Source of the DNA: Gelria sp. Kuro-4
GTDB lineage: Bacteria > Bacillota > DTU030 > DUMP01
Direction: 5' to 3'
Assembly: GCF_019668485.1 (NCBI RefSeq)
Contig: NZ_AP024619.1
Coordinates: 867,001 to 931,000, forward strand
Length of the DNA: 64,000 nt
How positions within the stretch are numbered: the stretch's first letter is position 1; the number at the start of each line of letters is the position of its first letter. The notes beneath the pieces are model-generated. The model was not told the DNA's origin. It searched no databases and saw nothing but the letters and a program-made list of their open reading frames with translations. A program made the position numbers and the translations under genes. This document shows, in pieces, positions 34,467 to 42,848 of this stretch.

Positions 34467-35573
34467 ATGGAAACCAAACCGGTAACCTTAAGCGTGATTA
34501 AGGCCGACGTAGGTAGCCTGGTCGGCCACGTGCAGGCCCATCCCGATATGCTGACTGTGGTGAAGGAGCACCTGGCCCGGGCCACGGAGGACCAGCTCCT
34601 GGCCGATTACCATGTGGCCAATGTGGGCGACGACATCGAGCTCATTATGACCCACTACCGGGGTAGCGACAGCGAGAAAATCCATGGCCTGGCGTGGGAC
34701 GCCTTCATGGCCGCGGCGGAGGTGGCGCGGCGGCTTAAGCTCTATGCGGCCGGGCAGGACCTTTTGTCCGATGCCTTCTCCGGCAACGTCAAGGGCATGG
34801 GCCCCGGGGTGGCGGAGATCACCTTTAACGAACGGCCCAGTGAGCCGGTGGTGGTCTTCATGGCCGATAAAACCGATCCCGGCGCCTGGAACCTGCCCCT
34901 TTACAAGATGTTCGCCGACCCCTTCACCACCATCGGCCTGGTGATCGACCCCAAGATGCACGACGGCTTCATCTTTGAGGTCCACGACCTGGTGGAGCAC
35001 AAGAAGGTTACTTTCTCCCTGCCGGAGGAGCTTTACGACCTCCTGGTCTTCATCGGGTCCCCGGGCCGCTACTGCATCAAACGCGTCTACAGCAAGAAAA
35101 ACGGCGAACTCGCCGCCGCCACCAGCACCCAGCGCCTGAACCAGATCGCCGGCCGCTACGTAGGAAAGGACGATCCGGTGTGCATCGTGCGCTGCCAGAA
35201 CGGCCTGCCGGCGGTGGGTGAGGTGCTCGAGGCCTTTGCCGAGCCGCACCTGGTGGCGGGCTGGATGCGTGGTTCGCACTACGGCCCGCTCCTTCCCGTG
35301 GCCGAGGCGGACAGCCGGCCGACGCGCTTTGACGGGCCGGCGCGCGTGGTGGCGCTGGGCTTCCAGCTCTGCAATGGCCGCCTGGTGGGGCCGGTGGACT
35401 TCTTCGCCGACAAGGGCTTCGACCGGGCGCGCGAAAAGGCGCTGGAACTGGCCGATTACCTGCGGCGCCTCGGCCCCTTCGAGCCCCACCGGCTGGCCCT
35501 GGACCACCTGGAATACACCACGCTGCCTCTGGTGGCGGAGAAGCTCAAGGGCCGCTTCCAGCCCATCGAGTAG
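34467..35573 (+). CDS. fbp: Fructose-1,6-bisphosphate aldolase/phosphatase (bifunctional, archaeal type)
   Basis: The enzyme condenses the two triose phosphates and dephosphorylates the product to fructose 6-phosphate, making gluconeogenesis one-directional. The 368-residue protein matches the FBPA/P (class V FBPase) family of archaea and some deep or thermophilic bacteria including Moorella. Evidence is the N-terminal L-S-V-I-K-A-D-V-G-S-L-V-G-H, the metal-binding D-D ... D-L-L-S-D-A-F-S-G-N-V-K-G-M-G-P-G segment near 100-120, and a Y-F/Y-G-rich C-terminal half. GGGGAGAGG lies upstream. Presence of this enzyme suggests an autotrophic or gluconeogenic life style. Confidence 0.93.
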   Translation: METKPVTLSVIKADVGSLVGHVQAHPDMLTVVKEHLARATEDQLLADYHVANVGDDIELIMTHYRGSDSEKIHGLAWDAFMAAAEVARRLKLYAAGQDLLSDAFSGNVKGMGPGVAEITFNERPSEPVVVFMADKTDPGAWNLPLYKMFADPFTTIGLVIDPKMHDGFIFEVHDLVEHKKVTFSLPEELYDLLVFIGSPGRYCIKRVYSKKNGELAAATSTQRLNQIAGRYVGKDDPVCIVRCQNGLPAVGEVLEAFAEPHLVAGWMRGSHYGPLLPVAEADSRPTRFDGPARVVALGFQLCNGRLVGPVDFFADKGFDRAREKALELADYLRRLGPFEPHRLALDHLEYTTLPLVAEKLKGRFQPIE

Positions 35574-35612
35574 CCTCAAGCCGACAACGTTTCCCCTGGC
35601 GGGATTGCTCCT

Positions 35613-35636
35613 GGCGGGCAGCCCGCCTTTTTTTTA
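35613..35636 (+). terminator. Intrinsic terminator after fbp
   Basis: GGCGG-GCAGC-CCGCC (35613-35627) is followed by nine Ts (35628-35636). Confidence 0.85.
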
Positions 35637-35641
35637 TCGTT

Positions 35642-35753
35642 GGGGACAGGTCGGGCCCTCGTCTATGCTCTGGATTGCCGACCTGTCCCCATACATCTAT
35701 CCCCGAATTGCCGACCTGTTCCCATACATCTATCCCCGGATTGCCGACCTGTC
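35642..35753. repeat. REP-like array: three 33-bp direct repeats with an inverted partner
   Basis: The core TTGCCGACCTGTCCCC occurs at about 35675, 35708 and 35741, exactly 33 bp apart. Between cores is the spacer-like string ATACATCTATCCCCG. The inverted form GGGGACAGGTCGG stands at 35642-35654 and can pair with the first core (13-bp stem). The G/C-rich GGGGACAGG / CCTGTCCCC core resembles REP elements linked to REP-associated transposases. The array lies just upstream of the spoIIR promoter. Confidence 0.8.
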
Positions 35754-35769
35754 CCCGTACCGCGCTTAT

Positions 35770-35799
35770 GTATGCCTTTCCCCCTTATTGGTAATAATA
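35770..35799 (+). promoter_or_regulatory. Sigma-F/G promoter of spoIIR
   Basis: GTATG (35770-35774), a 15-bp spacer and GGTAATAATA (35790-35799) fit the sigma-F consensus, with the -10 perfect and one mismatch in the -35. spoIIR is a forespore sigma-F gene in B. subtilis. The leader to the start codon is about 70 nt. Confidence 0.7.
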
Positions 35800-35876
35800 C
35801 GTACTGGAACTTCTTTCCCGGCGGGCCGGACGGCGAGGGCCCGGCCTGCCGGGGAGCTATTAAGGGGGAAAAACAG

Positions 35877-36524
35877 GTGCTTAAGGCGGCCCGCAGCGCG
35901 CTTTTCGTCACCGCTCTGGCAGTAGCGGCTTTATTTGTCTACCACGCCCATTCCCCGGCCCTGGCGCTCAGCCCGGCGGGGCGGGATCTCATCCGCCTGC
36001 ACGTCGTCGCCAACAGCGACAGCCCCGCCGATCAAGCTGTAAAGCTCAAGGTGCGCGACCGCATCGTCGCCGAGACCGGGGCGCTTTTCCGGGGTGCCGA
36101 GAGCGAACCGGAAGCCGAGCTTCTTCTTACCACCCATCTGAGCGAAATCCAGCAGGTAGCCGACCGGGTGCTGCAGGCGGAGGGAGTAAGCTACCGCAGC
36201 CACACCGAGGTGGGTGTCTATGAATTTCCCGAGCGCAGCTACGGCACCCTTAGCCTCCCGGCCGGCCGCTACCGTGCCCTGCGCGTGGTCCTGGGCGCCG
36301 GTAAAGGCGCCAACTGGTGGTGCGTCCTCTTCCCGCCGCTTTGCTTCGTGGACGCCAGCGTCGGTCAGGGCGTCGCTCCCGTAACTTCCCCGGCGCTGGG
36401 TACCGCCGGCGGCACCACCGCCCCAACAGAGTCGCGGCCGGTGGCCGTCCGCTTCAAGTTGGCCGAGCTCTGGCAACGCTTTACACACCGCCACACCCTG
36501 GCTTCTACCAGCCGCACAAATTAA
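35877..36524 (+). CDS. spoIIR: Stage II sporulation protein R
   Basis: SpoIIR is the forespore-secreted signal that triggers SpoIIGA-dependent activation of sigma-E in the mother cell. A signal sequence (about residues 5-30) is followed by the hallmark I-R-L-H-V-V-A-N-S-D-S-P-A-D-Q-A-V-K-L-K-V-R-D and the W-W-C-V-L-F-P-P-L-C-F-V-D motif. The 215-residue length is normal. The GTG at 35877 has AAGGGGG 8 bp upstream; the frame stays open back through the repeat array to 35640, but that part is not protein-like. Confidence 0.95.
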   Translation: MLKAARSALFVTALAVAALFVYHAHSPALALSPAGRDLIRLHVVANSDSPADQAVKLKVRDRIVAETGALFRGAESEPEAELLLTTHLSEIQQVADRVLQAEGVSYRSHTEVGVYEFPERSYGTLSLPAGRYRALRVVLGAGKGANWWCVLFPPLCFVDASVGQGVAPVTSPALGTAGGTTAPTESRPVAVRFKLAELWQRFTHRHTLASTSRTN

Positions 36525-36558
36525 TTGACGTCGATGAGATCCTAGCGGATCCTTCTCC

Positions 36559-36580
36559 AGCCCCTTCGGGGGCTCTTTTA
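36559..36580 (+). terminator. Intrinsic terminator after spoIIR
   Basis: AGCCCC-TTCG-GGGGCT (36559-36574) carries a stable UUCG-type loop and is followed by CTTTTATT. The remaining gap to 36769 is AT-rich with no gene. It contains GAACGTTAAAC near 36678, a possible LacI-type half-site. Confidence 0.8.
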
Positions 36581-36769
36581 TTGCCTTCTAGGTTGGTTAT
36601 TTCCCGAAGAAAAATATCTTTTGCTGGGAAGCAGGATTTTACCACTACATGTCGAATTCCCTTACTTGGAATTAGGTGAACGTTAAACCAAGAGACTCCA
36701 GCAGAAGAATCGCGGCAATACATAAAGCAACACTACTATCTCTGTCCTCAACAGGAGAAAGGTGAGAAC

Positions 36770-37768
36770 GTGCGTATTGGCGTTTTAACCAGCGGCGGTG
36801 ATGCACCGGGAATGAATGCCGCCATTCGGGCGGTAGTACTCCGAGCAAGCCAGCGGGGAACAGAAGTGGTAGGAATTCGCCGTGGATACGAGGGTTTGTT
36901 GGCAGGCGAGTTTTGCCCGCTTGGCCCGGCTGACGTTCGAGACATTATCGGGAAAGCGGGTACTGTCTTACAGTGCACTCGTTCTCCCCGATTCGCGACA
37001 AAACCGGGGCTGGATGAGGCTTATGCACAGTTACAAAGAGAAGGCATCGGTGCTCTGGTAGTCATCGGCGGTGACGGTTCTTTCCGTGGCGCCGCACGCC
37101 TGGCGGCCTTGGGCGTTCAAGTCGCCGGGATTCCCGGCACCATCGACAACGATATTCCTGGGACCGAAAGCACGGTCGGCTTTGACACGGCGGTCAGTAT
37201 AGTGGTGGAAACGGTGGACCGCGTCAAGGACACTGCCACTTCCCTTGTTACTGCCGAACCGCGAGTTTTCGTGGTGGAGGTAATGGGGCGGGATCTGGGG
37301 GCAATCGCGGTGTATTCGGGACTGGCCAGCGGAGCAGACTGGGCCATCATCCCTGAGGTACCTTATGACTTAGATGCCATCTGCGCCAGTATTGTAAGGA
37401 GCCGGTACAGCGTCCTCCTCGTGGCCGAGGGGGCCGGCGGGGCATGCGCTATTGCTCAAGAGATCAAGGCCAGACTTAGTATTGAACCTCGTGTCGCCAT
37501 CCTTGGACACCTACAGCGGGGAGGCGTGCCCACACCGGCGGACCGGATTCTTGCCACTCGGTTGGGCGTGGCTGCAGTGGATTTTCTTCTCGATGGCGGC
37601 AGCGGTAAGTACATGGGCATCGTGCACGGAGAAGTCCGGCCGATAGCTTTTCCTGGCGAAGGTGTAAGGAAAGACACAGATCTAGACCTCTACTGGCTGG
37701 TCACTCACTTTGCCAATGCCGAGCTGGCCGAGCACACGTTAACGTATCCCCTTAACGTACCGGCCTGA
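36770..37768 (+). CDS. pfkA: ATP-dependent 6-phosphofructokinase
   Basis: PfkA phosphorylates fructose 6-phosphate. The 332-residue protein has T-S-G-G-D-A-P-G-M-N-A near residue 7, the nucleotide-selecting G-G-D-G-S near 102 (Gly rather than Asp, which indicates ATP instead of pyrophosphate), and the catalytic P-G-T-I-D-N-D near 123. The GTG at 36770 has AAAGGTGAG ahead. Instead of the usual pyruvate kinase neighbour, it is followed by a LacI regulator and a split transketolase, which suggests a dedicated catabolic role, possibly on another ketose phosphate. Its GC content is lower than that of the backbone genes. Confidence 0.93.
   Translation: MRIGVLTSGGDAPGMNAAIRAVVLRASQRGTEVVGIRRGYEGLLAGEFCPLGPADVRDIIGKAGTVLQCTRSPRFATKPGLDEAYAQLQREGIGALVVIGGDGSFRGAARLAALGVQVAGIPGTIDNDIPGTESTVGFDTAVSIVVETVDRVKDTATSLVTAEPRVFVVEVMGRDLGAIAVYSGLASGADWAIIPEVPYDLDAICASIVRSRYSVLLVAEGAGGACAIAQEIKARLSIEPRVAILGHLQRGGVPTPADRILATRLGVAAVDFLLDGGSGKYMGIVHGEVRPIAFPGEGVRKDTDLDLYWLVTHFANAELAEHTLTYPLNVPA
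37736..37745. promoter_or_regulatory. Palindromic candidate LacI-type operator
   Basis: ACGTTAACGT is a perfect 10-bp palindrome inside the 3' end of pfkA, 60 bp ahead of the LacI-family gene. AACGTT also occurs near 36679 (before pfkA) and at the first codons of the regulator (about 37809). The recurring core could be the binding site of this regulator. Weak evidence. Confidence 0.3.
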
Positions 37769-37805
37769 GTAGATAGATAGAAAAGCGGGAAGGGGGGGAG
37801 GCCTG

Positions 37806-38879
37806 TTGAACGTTACCATCAAAGATATTGCCCGCCTGGCGGGGGTTTCGCACACCACCGTGGCGCGCGCCTTGAACGGACAGCCGGGAGTGAGCCAAGA
37901 AACCCGGGCGCGCATCCTGGAGCTGGCCCGACGGCTCCGCTACAGCTCCAACGCCCTCGCCCGAGGGCTGGTGACCCGCCGGAGCCAGAGCATAGGTCTC
38001 CTGGTGCCCGATATGGCCAACCCGTTCTATGTGCAGGTGGCCAAGGGAATCGAAAAGGTGGCCGTCGACGCTCACTGCAGCCTGGTTGTCTGTAACTCGG
38101 ACCACCGGCAGGAAAAAGAGATCGAATACGTCCGCTTCCTCCGCGAAAAGCAGGTGGACGGTATGCTGGTGGTACCGCTGCAAAAAGAAAAGCAGCATTT
38201 CGTTGACCTGTGGTTGGACAAGTTCCCTTTGGTTTTCATCGACCGCTTTTTCCCGGATCTCCCCGTAGAGTGCGTAGTAAGCGACAACTACGGCGGCGCC
38301 AAGCAGGCGGTGGAACATCTTGTCCAGCTCGGCTACCGGCGCATCGCCTTCCTCGTGGGAACCCGCGGCGGCTACGCGGCAGAGGAACGCCTCCGAGCTT
38401 ACCACGATGTACTTCAGGCGGCCGGCCTGCCGCTGCACGAAGAATACGTGCTTGAGACGCGCGGCGGCTACGCAGATGGTTACCGGCGGGCTCAGGACCT
38501 GCTGCGGCTTGACCCGCTCCCGGATGCTGTGCTGGCTGCCAACGACGTGGTGGCTCTCGGGGTGATGCGGTACTTTACAGAACAAAGGGTGCGCATCCCG
38601 GCCGATATCGCCCTGGTTGGTTTCGACGACATCGACTTTGCCGGCATGCTTCCCGTCCCTTTGACCACCGTGCGCCAGCATCCCTTGGAGATTGGGGAAA
38701 AAGCGGCGCAAATCCTTTTGGATCTTATTGAAGGCCGGCGGGAGCGACAGCTCACCGTGCAACCCGTTGTCTTCGCTGCCGAGCTGGTTGTACGCCAATC
38801 CTGTGGGGCTGCCGGAAAAGTGAAAAACCACCGAGCTTTAGCACCGTGTACACCAGGGAGGGAAGAACATGACAGCTGA
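37806..38879 (+). CDS. LacI family transcriptional regulator
   Basis: The 357-residue protein has the N-terminal LacI helix-turn-helix I-K-D-I-A-R-L-A-G-V-S-H-T-T-V-A-R-A-L-N (residues 4-24), the hinge R-S-Q-S-I-G-L-L-V-P near 60, and a periplasmic-binding-protein-like effector domain. It probably controls the surrounding pfk-transketolase-dehydrogenase-TRAP cluster in response to a sugar or sugar phosphate. The TTG start has AAGGGGGGGAGG upstream. The end overlaps the transketolase N-subunit gene by 11 bp. Confidence 0.92.
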   Translation: MNVTIKDIARLAGVSHTTVARALNGQPGVSQETRARILELARRLRYSSNALARGLVTRRSQSIGLLVPDMANPFYVQVAKGIEKVAVDAHCSLVVCNSDHRQEKEIEYVRFLREKQVDGMLVVPLQKEKQHFVDLWLDKFPLVFIDRFFPDLPVECVVSDNYGGAKQAVEHLVQLGYRRIAFLVGTRGGYAAEERLRAYHDVLQAAGLPLHEEYVLETRGGYADGYRRAQDLLRLDPLPDAVLAANDVVALGVMRYFTEQRVRIPADIALVGFDDIDFAGMLPVPLTTVRQHPLEIGEKAAQILLDLIEGRRERQLTVQPVVFAAELVVRQSCGAAGKVKNHRALAPCTPGREEHDS

Positions 38880-39699
38880 TGAGAATCTTGTGCAAAGGCT
38901 GGAGGCGCGGGCCAGGCAAATAAGGGTGGATGTCCTGAAGATGATCCATGCTGCGAACTCAGGCCATCCGGGCGGGTCGCTTTCTGCAGCGGACATCGTC
39001 ACTACCCTCTACTTTCACGAACTGCGTATTGACCCGCTTAACCCGAAGTGGCCGGATAGGGATCGTTTTATCCTCTCGAAAGGCCATGCCTGTCCAGTCT
39101 GGTATGCCTGCTTGGCCGAGCGCGGCTTCTTTCCGGTGGAGACTCTTGCGACGTTGCGCCGCATCGACGGTATCCTGCAGGGCCATCCCGATATGAAGAA
39201 AACACCCGGGCTGGACATGACCACCGGCTCTTTGGGCCAGGGCCTGTCCTGCGGTGTCGGCATGGCGCTCGGCGGCAAACTGGCGAAGAAGGACTTCCGT
39301 GTGTATGTACTCTTGGGCGACGGTGAGCTGGACGAAGGCCAGGTTTGGGAAGCGGCCATGGCTGCGGCCAAGTATAAGCTGGACAACCTGGTGGCCATTG
39401 TGGATTACAATCGCCTGCAGGTTGACGGCTTTGTTGACCAGGTGATGCCGCTCGATCCCCTCAGTGCCAAGTGGAAGGCTTTCAACTGGCACGTGCTGGA
39501 GATCAACGGGCACGACATCGCCCAAATCCTCAGGGCGCTGTCCGAAGCTCGTGCGACCGCCAACTGGCCCACCTGCATAATAGCTCACACAGTAAAAGGC
39601 AAAGGTGTTTCCTTCATGGAAAACAAGGCGGAATGGCACGGCATGGCGCCGGATGACGCCCAGCTTGAACAGGCGTTGGCGGAACTGGGGGTGAAATAG
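38869..39699 (+). CDS. Transketolase, N-terminal (TPP-binding) subunit
   Basis: This is the first half of a split transketolase, 276 residues. The TPP/Mg motif G-D-G-E-L-D-E-G-Q ... N-L-V-A-I-V-D-Y-N-R-L-Q-V-D-G is at about 147-180. The substrate-phosphate and His residues of the family appear in A-N-S-G-H-P-G-G-S near residue 26 and S-K-G-H-A near 66. Split transketolases occur in archaea and many Firmicutes. The overlap with the LacI gene indicates coupled expression. Within a catabolic cluster such pairs often act on a specific ketose phosphate rather than as the housekeeping enzyme (family knowledge plus inference). Confidence 0.93.
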   Translation: MTADENLVQRLEARARQIRVDVLKMIHAANSGHPGGSLSAADIVTTLYFHELRIDPLNPKWPDRDRFILSKGHACPVWYACLAERGFFPVETLATLRRIDGILQGHPDMKKTPGLDMTTGSLGQGLSCGVGMALGGKLAKKDFRVYVLLGDGELDEGQVWEAAMAAAKYKLDNLVAIVDYNRLQVDGFVDQVMPLDPLSAKWKAFNWHVLEINGHDIAQILRALSEARATANWPTCIIAHTVKGKGVSFMENKAEWHGMAPDDAQLEQALAELGVK

Positions 39700-39702
39700 C
39701 CA

Positions 39703-40644
39703 ATGGAACGAATTCCAACACGCGAGGCTTGTGCCCGCACCCTAGTGGAGCTGGGACGAGAGAATCCGGACGTGGTAGTGTTTGAGGCCGATATAGCTAA
39801 GTCCACCAAGACGCTCTACTTTGCCAAAGAGTTTCCGGACCGGTTCTTTGAAATGGGCATAGCAGAACAAAACATGCTGGGCGCTGCGGCCGGCATGGCG
39901 ACAACGGGTAAGCTGCCCTTTGTAAGCACCTACGCGGTTTTCGCCAGCATGCGCGCGTGCGAACAGATAAGAACCTTCATCTGCTACCCGAACCTCAATG
40001 TCAAAATAGTCGCCAGCCATGGCGGTTTAACTCCAGGCAACGACGGGCCGACGCACCAGGCGATTGAAGACCTGGCAATCATGCGCAGCATCCCCAACAT
40101 GACCGTGCTGATGCCGGCGGATGCCGTGGCCACTCGTTCCCTGGTGCGCTCGGCGGCGCAAATGCACGGCCCGGTCTATGTGCGCCTGACGCGTGATCCA
40201 GTGCCTGTCATCTATCCGGAAGACACAGTGTTCAGCATCGGCAAAGCGGTAGAGTTTCGCCCCGGCTCCGATGTCACCTTGATCGCCATCGGTGATATGG
40301 TGGCATGGGCAGCGGAAGCTGCAGAAGAATTGGCCAAGGAAGGAATCTCCGCGCGCGTGCTGGACATGCACACCTTAAAACCGCTGGATAAGGAAGCAGT
40401 GGTCAAGGCCGCGCAAGAAACCGGCGCGCTGGTTACCGTTGAGGATCACAACATCTACGGTGGCCTGGGCAGCGCCGTGGCGGAAGTAGTGGCCGAGGAA
40501 TGCCTTGTCCCGCTGAAACGCGTCGGTATCCCCGATACCTTTGCGGAATCCGGGGAATATGAGTTGCTCCTAGAGAAGTACGGCTTGGGGATAAAAGATA
40601 TCAAGCGGGCGGCTGAGGCTGCACTTAGCAAGAAAGTGTCATAG
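39703..40644 (+). CDS. Transketolase, C-terminal subunit
   Basis: The 313-residue second half carries the pyrimidine-binding domain, with the catalytic Glu in F-E-M-G-I-A-E-Q-N-M near residue 50, and the C-terminal transketolase domain with L-D-M-H-T-L-K-P-L-D near 223. The start is 3 bp after the stop of the N-subunit, so the two subunits are made together. Composition is intermediate between the backbone and the AT-rich genes that follow. Confidence 0.93.
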   Translation: MERIPTREACARTLVELGRENPDVVVFEADIAKSTKTLYFAKEFPDRFFEMGIAEQNMLGAAAGMATTGKLPFVSTYAVFASMRACEQIRTFICYPNLNVKIVASHGGLTPGNDGPTHQAIEDLAIMRSIPNMTVLMPADAVATRSLVRSAAQMHGPVYVRLTRDPVPVIYPEDTVFSIGKAVEFRPGSDVTLIAIGDMVAWAAEAAEELAKEGISARVLDMHTLKPLDKEAVVKAAQETGALVTVEDHNIYGGLGSAVAEVVAEECLVPLKRVGIPDTFAESGEYELLLEKYGLGIKDIKRAAEAALSKKVS

Positions 40645-40704
40645 AAAGCCGTACTGCAAGAGTCTCTCGTGCAAGTCGTGACAGCCCCAGTGAGGGAGGT
40701 GAAA

Positions 40705-40737
40705 TTGGAAAAACGTTGCATCGGCATTTCAACGTAG
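40705..40737 (+). pseudogene. Ribosome site with a 10-codon remnant
   Basis: A strong ribosome site GAGGGAGGTG (40693-40702) precedes a TTG and ten codons (M-E-K-R-C-I-G-I-S-T) that end at TAG (40735-40737). The site is much better than needed for so short a frame. It may be the head of a gene deleted when the dehydrogenase-TRAP block arrived, or a leader peptide. The next gene starts 13 bp later. Confidence 0.35.
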
Positions 40738-40750
40738 GGGGGGACTATTT

Positions 40751-41776
40751 TTGAAGGCTGCTGTGATACCGGAACCTTATAAAATTGAGCTTCAAGAAGT
40801 GCCTGACCCTGGCCTGCCTGCAGAAGATGAAGTCTTGATAAAAGTGTCGGTCACAGGTATCTGTGGTTCGGAAGTGCATGCCTTCAGGGGCACACACCCG
40901 TGGCGCGTTCCACCAGTCATCTCAGGGCATGAAATGGCTGGCCAGGTTGTTCAAGTGGGGGCCAAGGTGACGTCTGTCAGCGTCGGTGACAGGGTTACGG
41001 TAGAACCACACGTGGGTTGTGGCACTTGTTACTACTGCAAGGCAGGTTTGTACAATCTTTGCCTTAAGAAAAGGATTCTCGGTACCCCAGAGTGGGTAGG
41101 GTCGTTTGCGGAGTACATTAAGGTTCCTGAGAAAACAGTCCTTAAGTTGCCTGATCAAGTGGACAATGAACTGGGCGCGCTTACGGAGCCTCTAGCGGTT
41201 GGCATGCATGCCATACGTGTAGCTAACCTACAGCCTGGTGAGACAATTGTAGTCTTGGGCGCTGGACCAATCGGCTTGGCTGTGGTGTTGGCGGCACGCT
41301 TGGCCAGAGCTGGGACCATTGTCGTAACGGACGCGATGGATTTCAACCTTCAAGTTGCTAGACTATTAGGAGCCGACCGCGCTCTTAATATTAAGACAGA
41401 GGACATCGCAGGCACGGTAAAGGGCGACACTGGCGGGCTTGGAGCAGATTGTGTTGCTATTGCTGTTGGATTAGAGCCAGTTCTTAAGCAAGCTTTGCAG
41501 TTGGTAAGGCGAGGAGGGCGCATTGTAGAGATCGGGTTGTTTGATACTGCACCTCGAATTGAGATTAGCAAGCTACAAGTGGGTGAAATTGGGCTTCTAG
41601 GCTGTAATATGTACACGCGAATGGATTTTGAGCAGGTCCTGAATGCTCTGCGCACTGGATCCGTGGACGCCCGCCCATTGATTACTCATGTCCTACCGAT
41701 TGAACGCGTTGCTGAAGGAATTGAGATGGTCGAGAAAAAACTTGATAATTCCATTAAGGTCCTCTTACAATTCTAA
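40751..41776 (+). CDS. Zinc-dependent alcohol/polyol dehydrogenase (MDR family)
   Basis: The 341-residue medium-chain dehydrogenase has the catalytic zinc region G-H-E-M-A-G-Q-V near residue 58, a structural zinc lobe G-C-G-T-C-Y-Y-C-K-A-G-L-Y-N-L-C near 90, and a Rossmann motif V-L-G-A-G-P-I-G near 170. It most resembles sorbitol/threonine-type dehydrogenases that oxidise a secondary hydroxyl. It sits between the transketolase genes and a TRAP importer, and so could oxidise the imported solute. TTG start with AGGGGGGGAC ahead. Clearly AT-richer than the transketolase genes. Confidence 0.9.
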   Translation: MKAAVIPEPYKIELQEVPDPGLPAEDEVLIKVSVTGICGSEVHAFRGTHPWRVPPVISGHEMAGQVVQVGAKVTSVSVGDRVTVEPHVGCGTCYYCKAGLYNLCLKKRILGTPEWVGSFAEYIKVPEKTVLKLPDQVDNELGALTEPLAVGMHAIRVANLQPGETIVVLGAGPIGLAVVLAARLARAGTIVVTDAMDFNLQVARLLGADRALNIKTEDIAGTVKGDTGGLGADCVAIAVGLEPVLKQALQLVRRGGRIVEIGLFDTAPRIEISKLQVGEIGLLGCNMYTRMDFEQVLNALRTGSVDARPLITHVLPIERVAEGIEMVEKKLDNSIKVLLQF

Positions 41777-41794
41777 CGCTAGGAGGTTAGTTAC

Positions 41795-42823
41795 GTGAGA
41801 CGTTGCTTCTATGTCAAGGCCTTTGCGTTATTGGTTACAATGGCTTTTGTGATCACTGGCTGTTCGGGATCCAAGCCGGCAGGACAAGGAACTGCGGATA
41901 AACAGCAAGAATCTGGGAAACCAATTGTACTGCGTGTGGGTCATGTGCTTTCAGAAGAGCATCCTTATCATCTTGGACTTCTGAAATTCAAAGAGCTGGT
42001 GGAGCAGAAGACGAATGGTAAAGTGGAAGTGCAGGTCTTCCCGTCGTCCCAGCTCGGGAATGAACGTGACATGCTGGAAGGACTCAAACTTGGTACACTA
42101 GAGATGGCTCTAACTGGCACTGGCGTTACGCAAAACTATCAAAAGAAGCTATCACTTTTCAGTCTACCATATATCTTCCGCGATTCAGAACATGCCTATA
42201 AAGTTGCCGATGGGCCGATTGGTCAAGAGCTCTATGGGCTGTTGGAACAAAACGGGATAAAAGTATTGGCAGCTTACGAAAATGGTTTTCGTCAAGTATC
42301 GAACAACAAACGCCCGATCAACTCTCCAGCCGACCTTAAAGGGCTGAAGATCCGCACACCGGAAGCCGAAATATACCTAGATACGCTGAAAGCTATGGGA
42401 GCCAACTCTTTTCCCATGGCGTCTGGTGAAGTTTATACTGCGCTTCAACAAGGTACCATGGATGGTCAGGAGAATGCTTTGATCCACATCTGGTACTCGA
42501 AGGTGTGGGAAGTGCAGAAGTATATTGCTATAACCAATCATATCTATGACCCGGCCCCGCTATCAATAAGCCTAAAAACGTGGAACAGCCTTCCTAAGGA
42601 CATTCAGGAAGCCGTGGCAGCGGCGGCTACAGAATCTAGGGACTATCAACGCCAAGTGTATCAAGAGCAGAGCAAGGACGCTGAAAACAAGCTTCGTGAG
42701 AAAGGCATCGAGATTACTAAGCCTGATTTGGCGCCATTCCGGGAAGCTGTGCAGCAGGTCTGGCAGAAATACGAGCCAGTTATTGGTAAGGATTTGATTG
42801 ATAAGGCCGTTAACACCAAGTAG
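41795..42823 (+). CDS. dctP: TRAP transporter DctP-type solute-binding lipoprotein
   Basis: The 342-residue protein has a signal peptide with lipobox (V-I-T-G-C-S, Cys at about 24) and the DctP fold. The fold is marked by E-E-H-P-Y-H-L-G near residue 55, the segment Q-V-F-P-S-S-Q-L-G-N-E-R-D near 85, and the ligand-binding G-L-K-I-R-T-P-E near 185. DctP proteins bind organic acids or polyols outside the membrane. The start is set by GGAGG 10 bp ahead of the GTG. It is the first gene of a DctP-Q-M set. Confidence 0.94.
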   Translation: MRRCFYVKAFALLVTMAFVITGCSGSKPAGQGTADKQQESGKPIVLRVGHVLSEEHPYHLGLLKFKELVEQKTNGKVEVQVFPSSQLGNERDMLEGLKLGTLEMALTGTGVTQNYQKKLSLFSLPYIFRDSEHAYKVADGPIGQELYGLLEQNGIKVLAAYENGFRQVSNNKRPINSPADLKGLKIRTPEAEIYLDTLKAMGANSFPMASGEVYTALQQGTMDGQENALIHIWYSKVWEVQKYIAITNHIYDPAPLSISLKTWNSLPKDIQEAVAAAATESRDYQRQVYQEQSKDAENKLREKGIEITKPDLAPFREAVQQVWQKYEPVIGKDLIDKAVNTK

Positions 42824-42848
42824 AAGGCCAGACAATCGTCTGGAACCG

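Noticed and set aside
32927-34585. 552-codon open frame on the minus strand opposite recD2
   Set aside because: Shadow frame; it crosses the recD2 stop and the AT-rich intergenic region and matches no protein type.
35671-35753. CRISPR-like repeats near spoIIR
   Set aside because: The 33-bp units are directly tandem without unique spacers, there are only three, and no cas genes are present.
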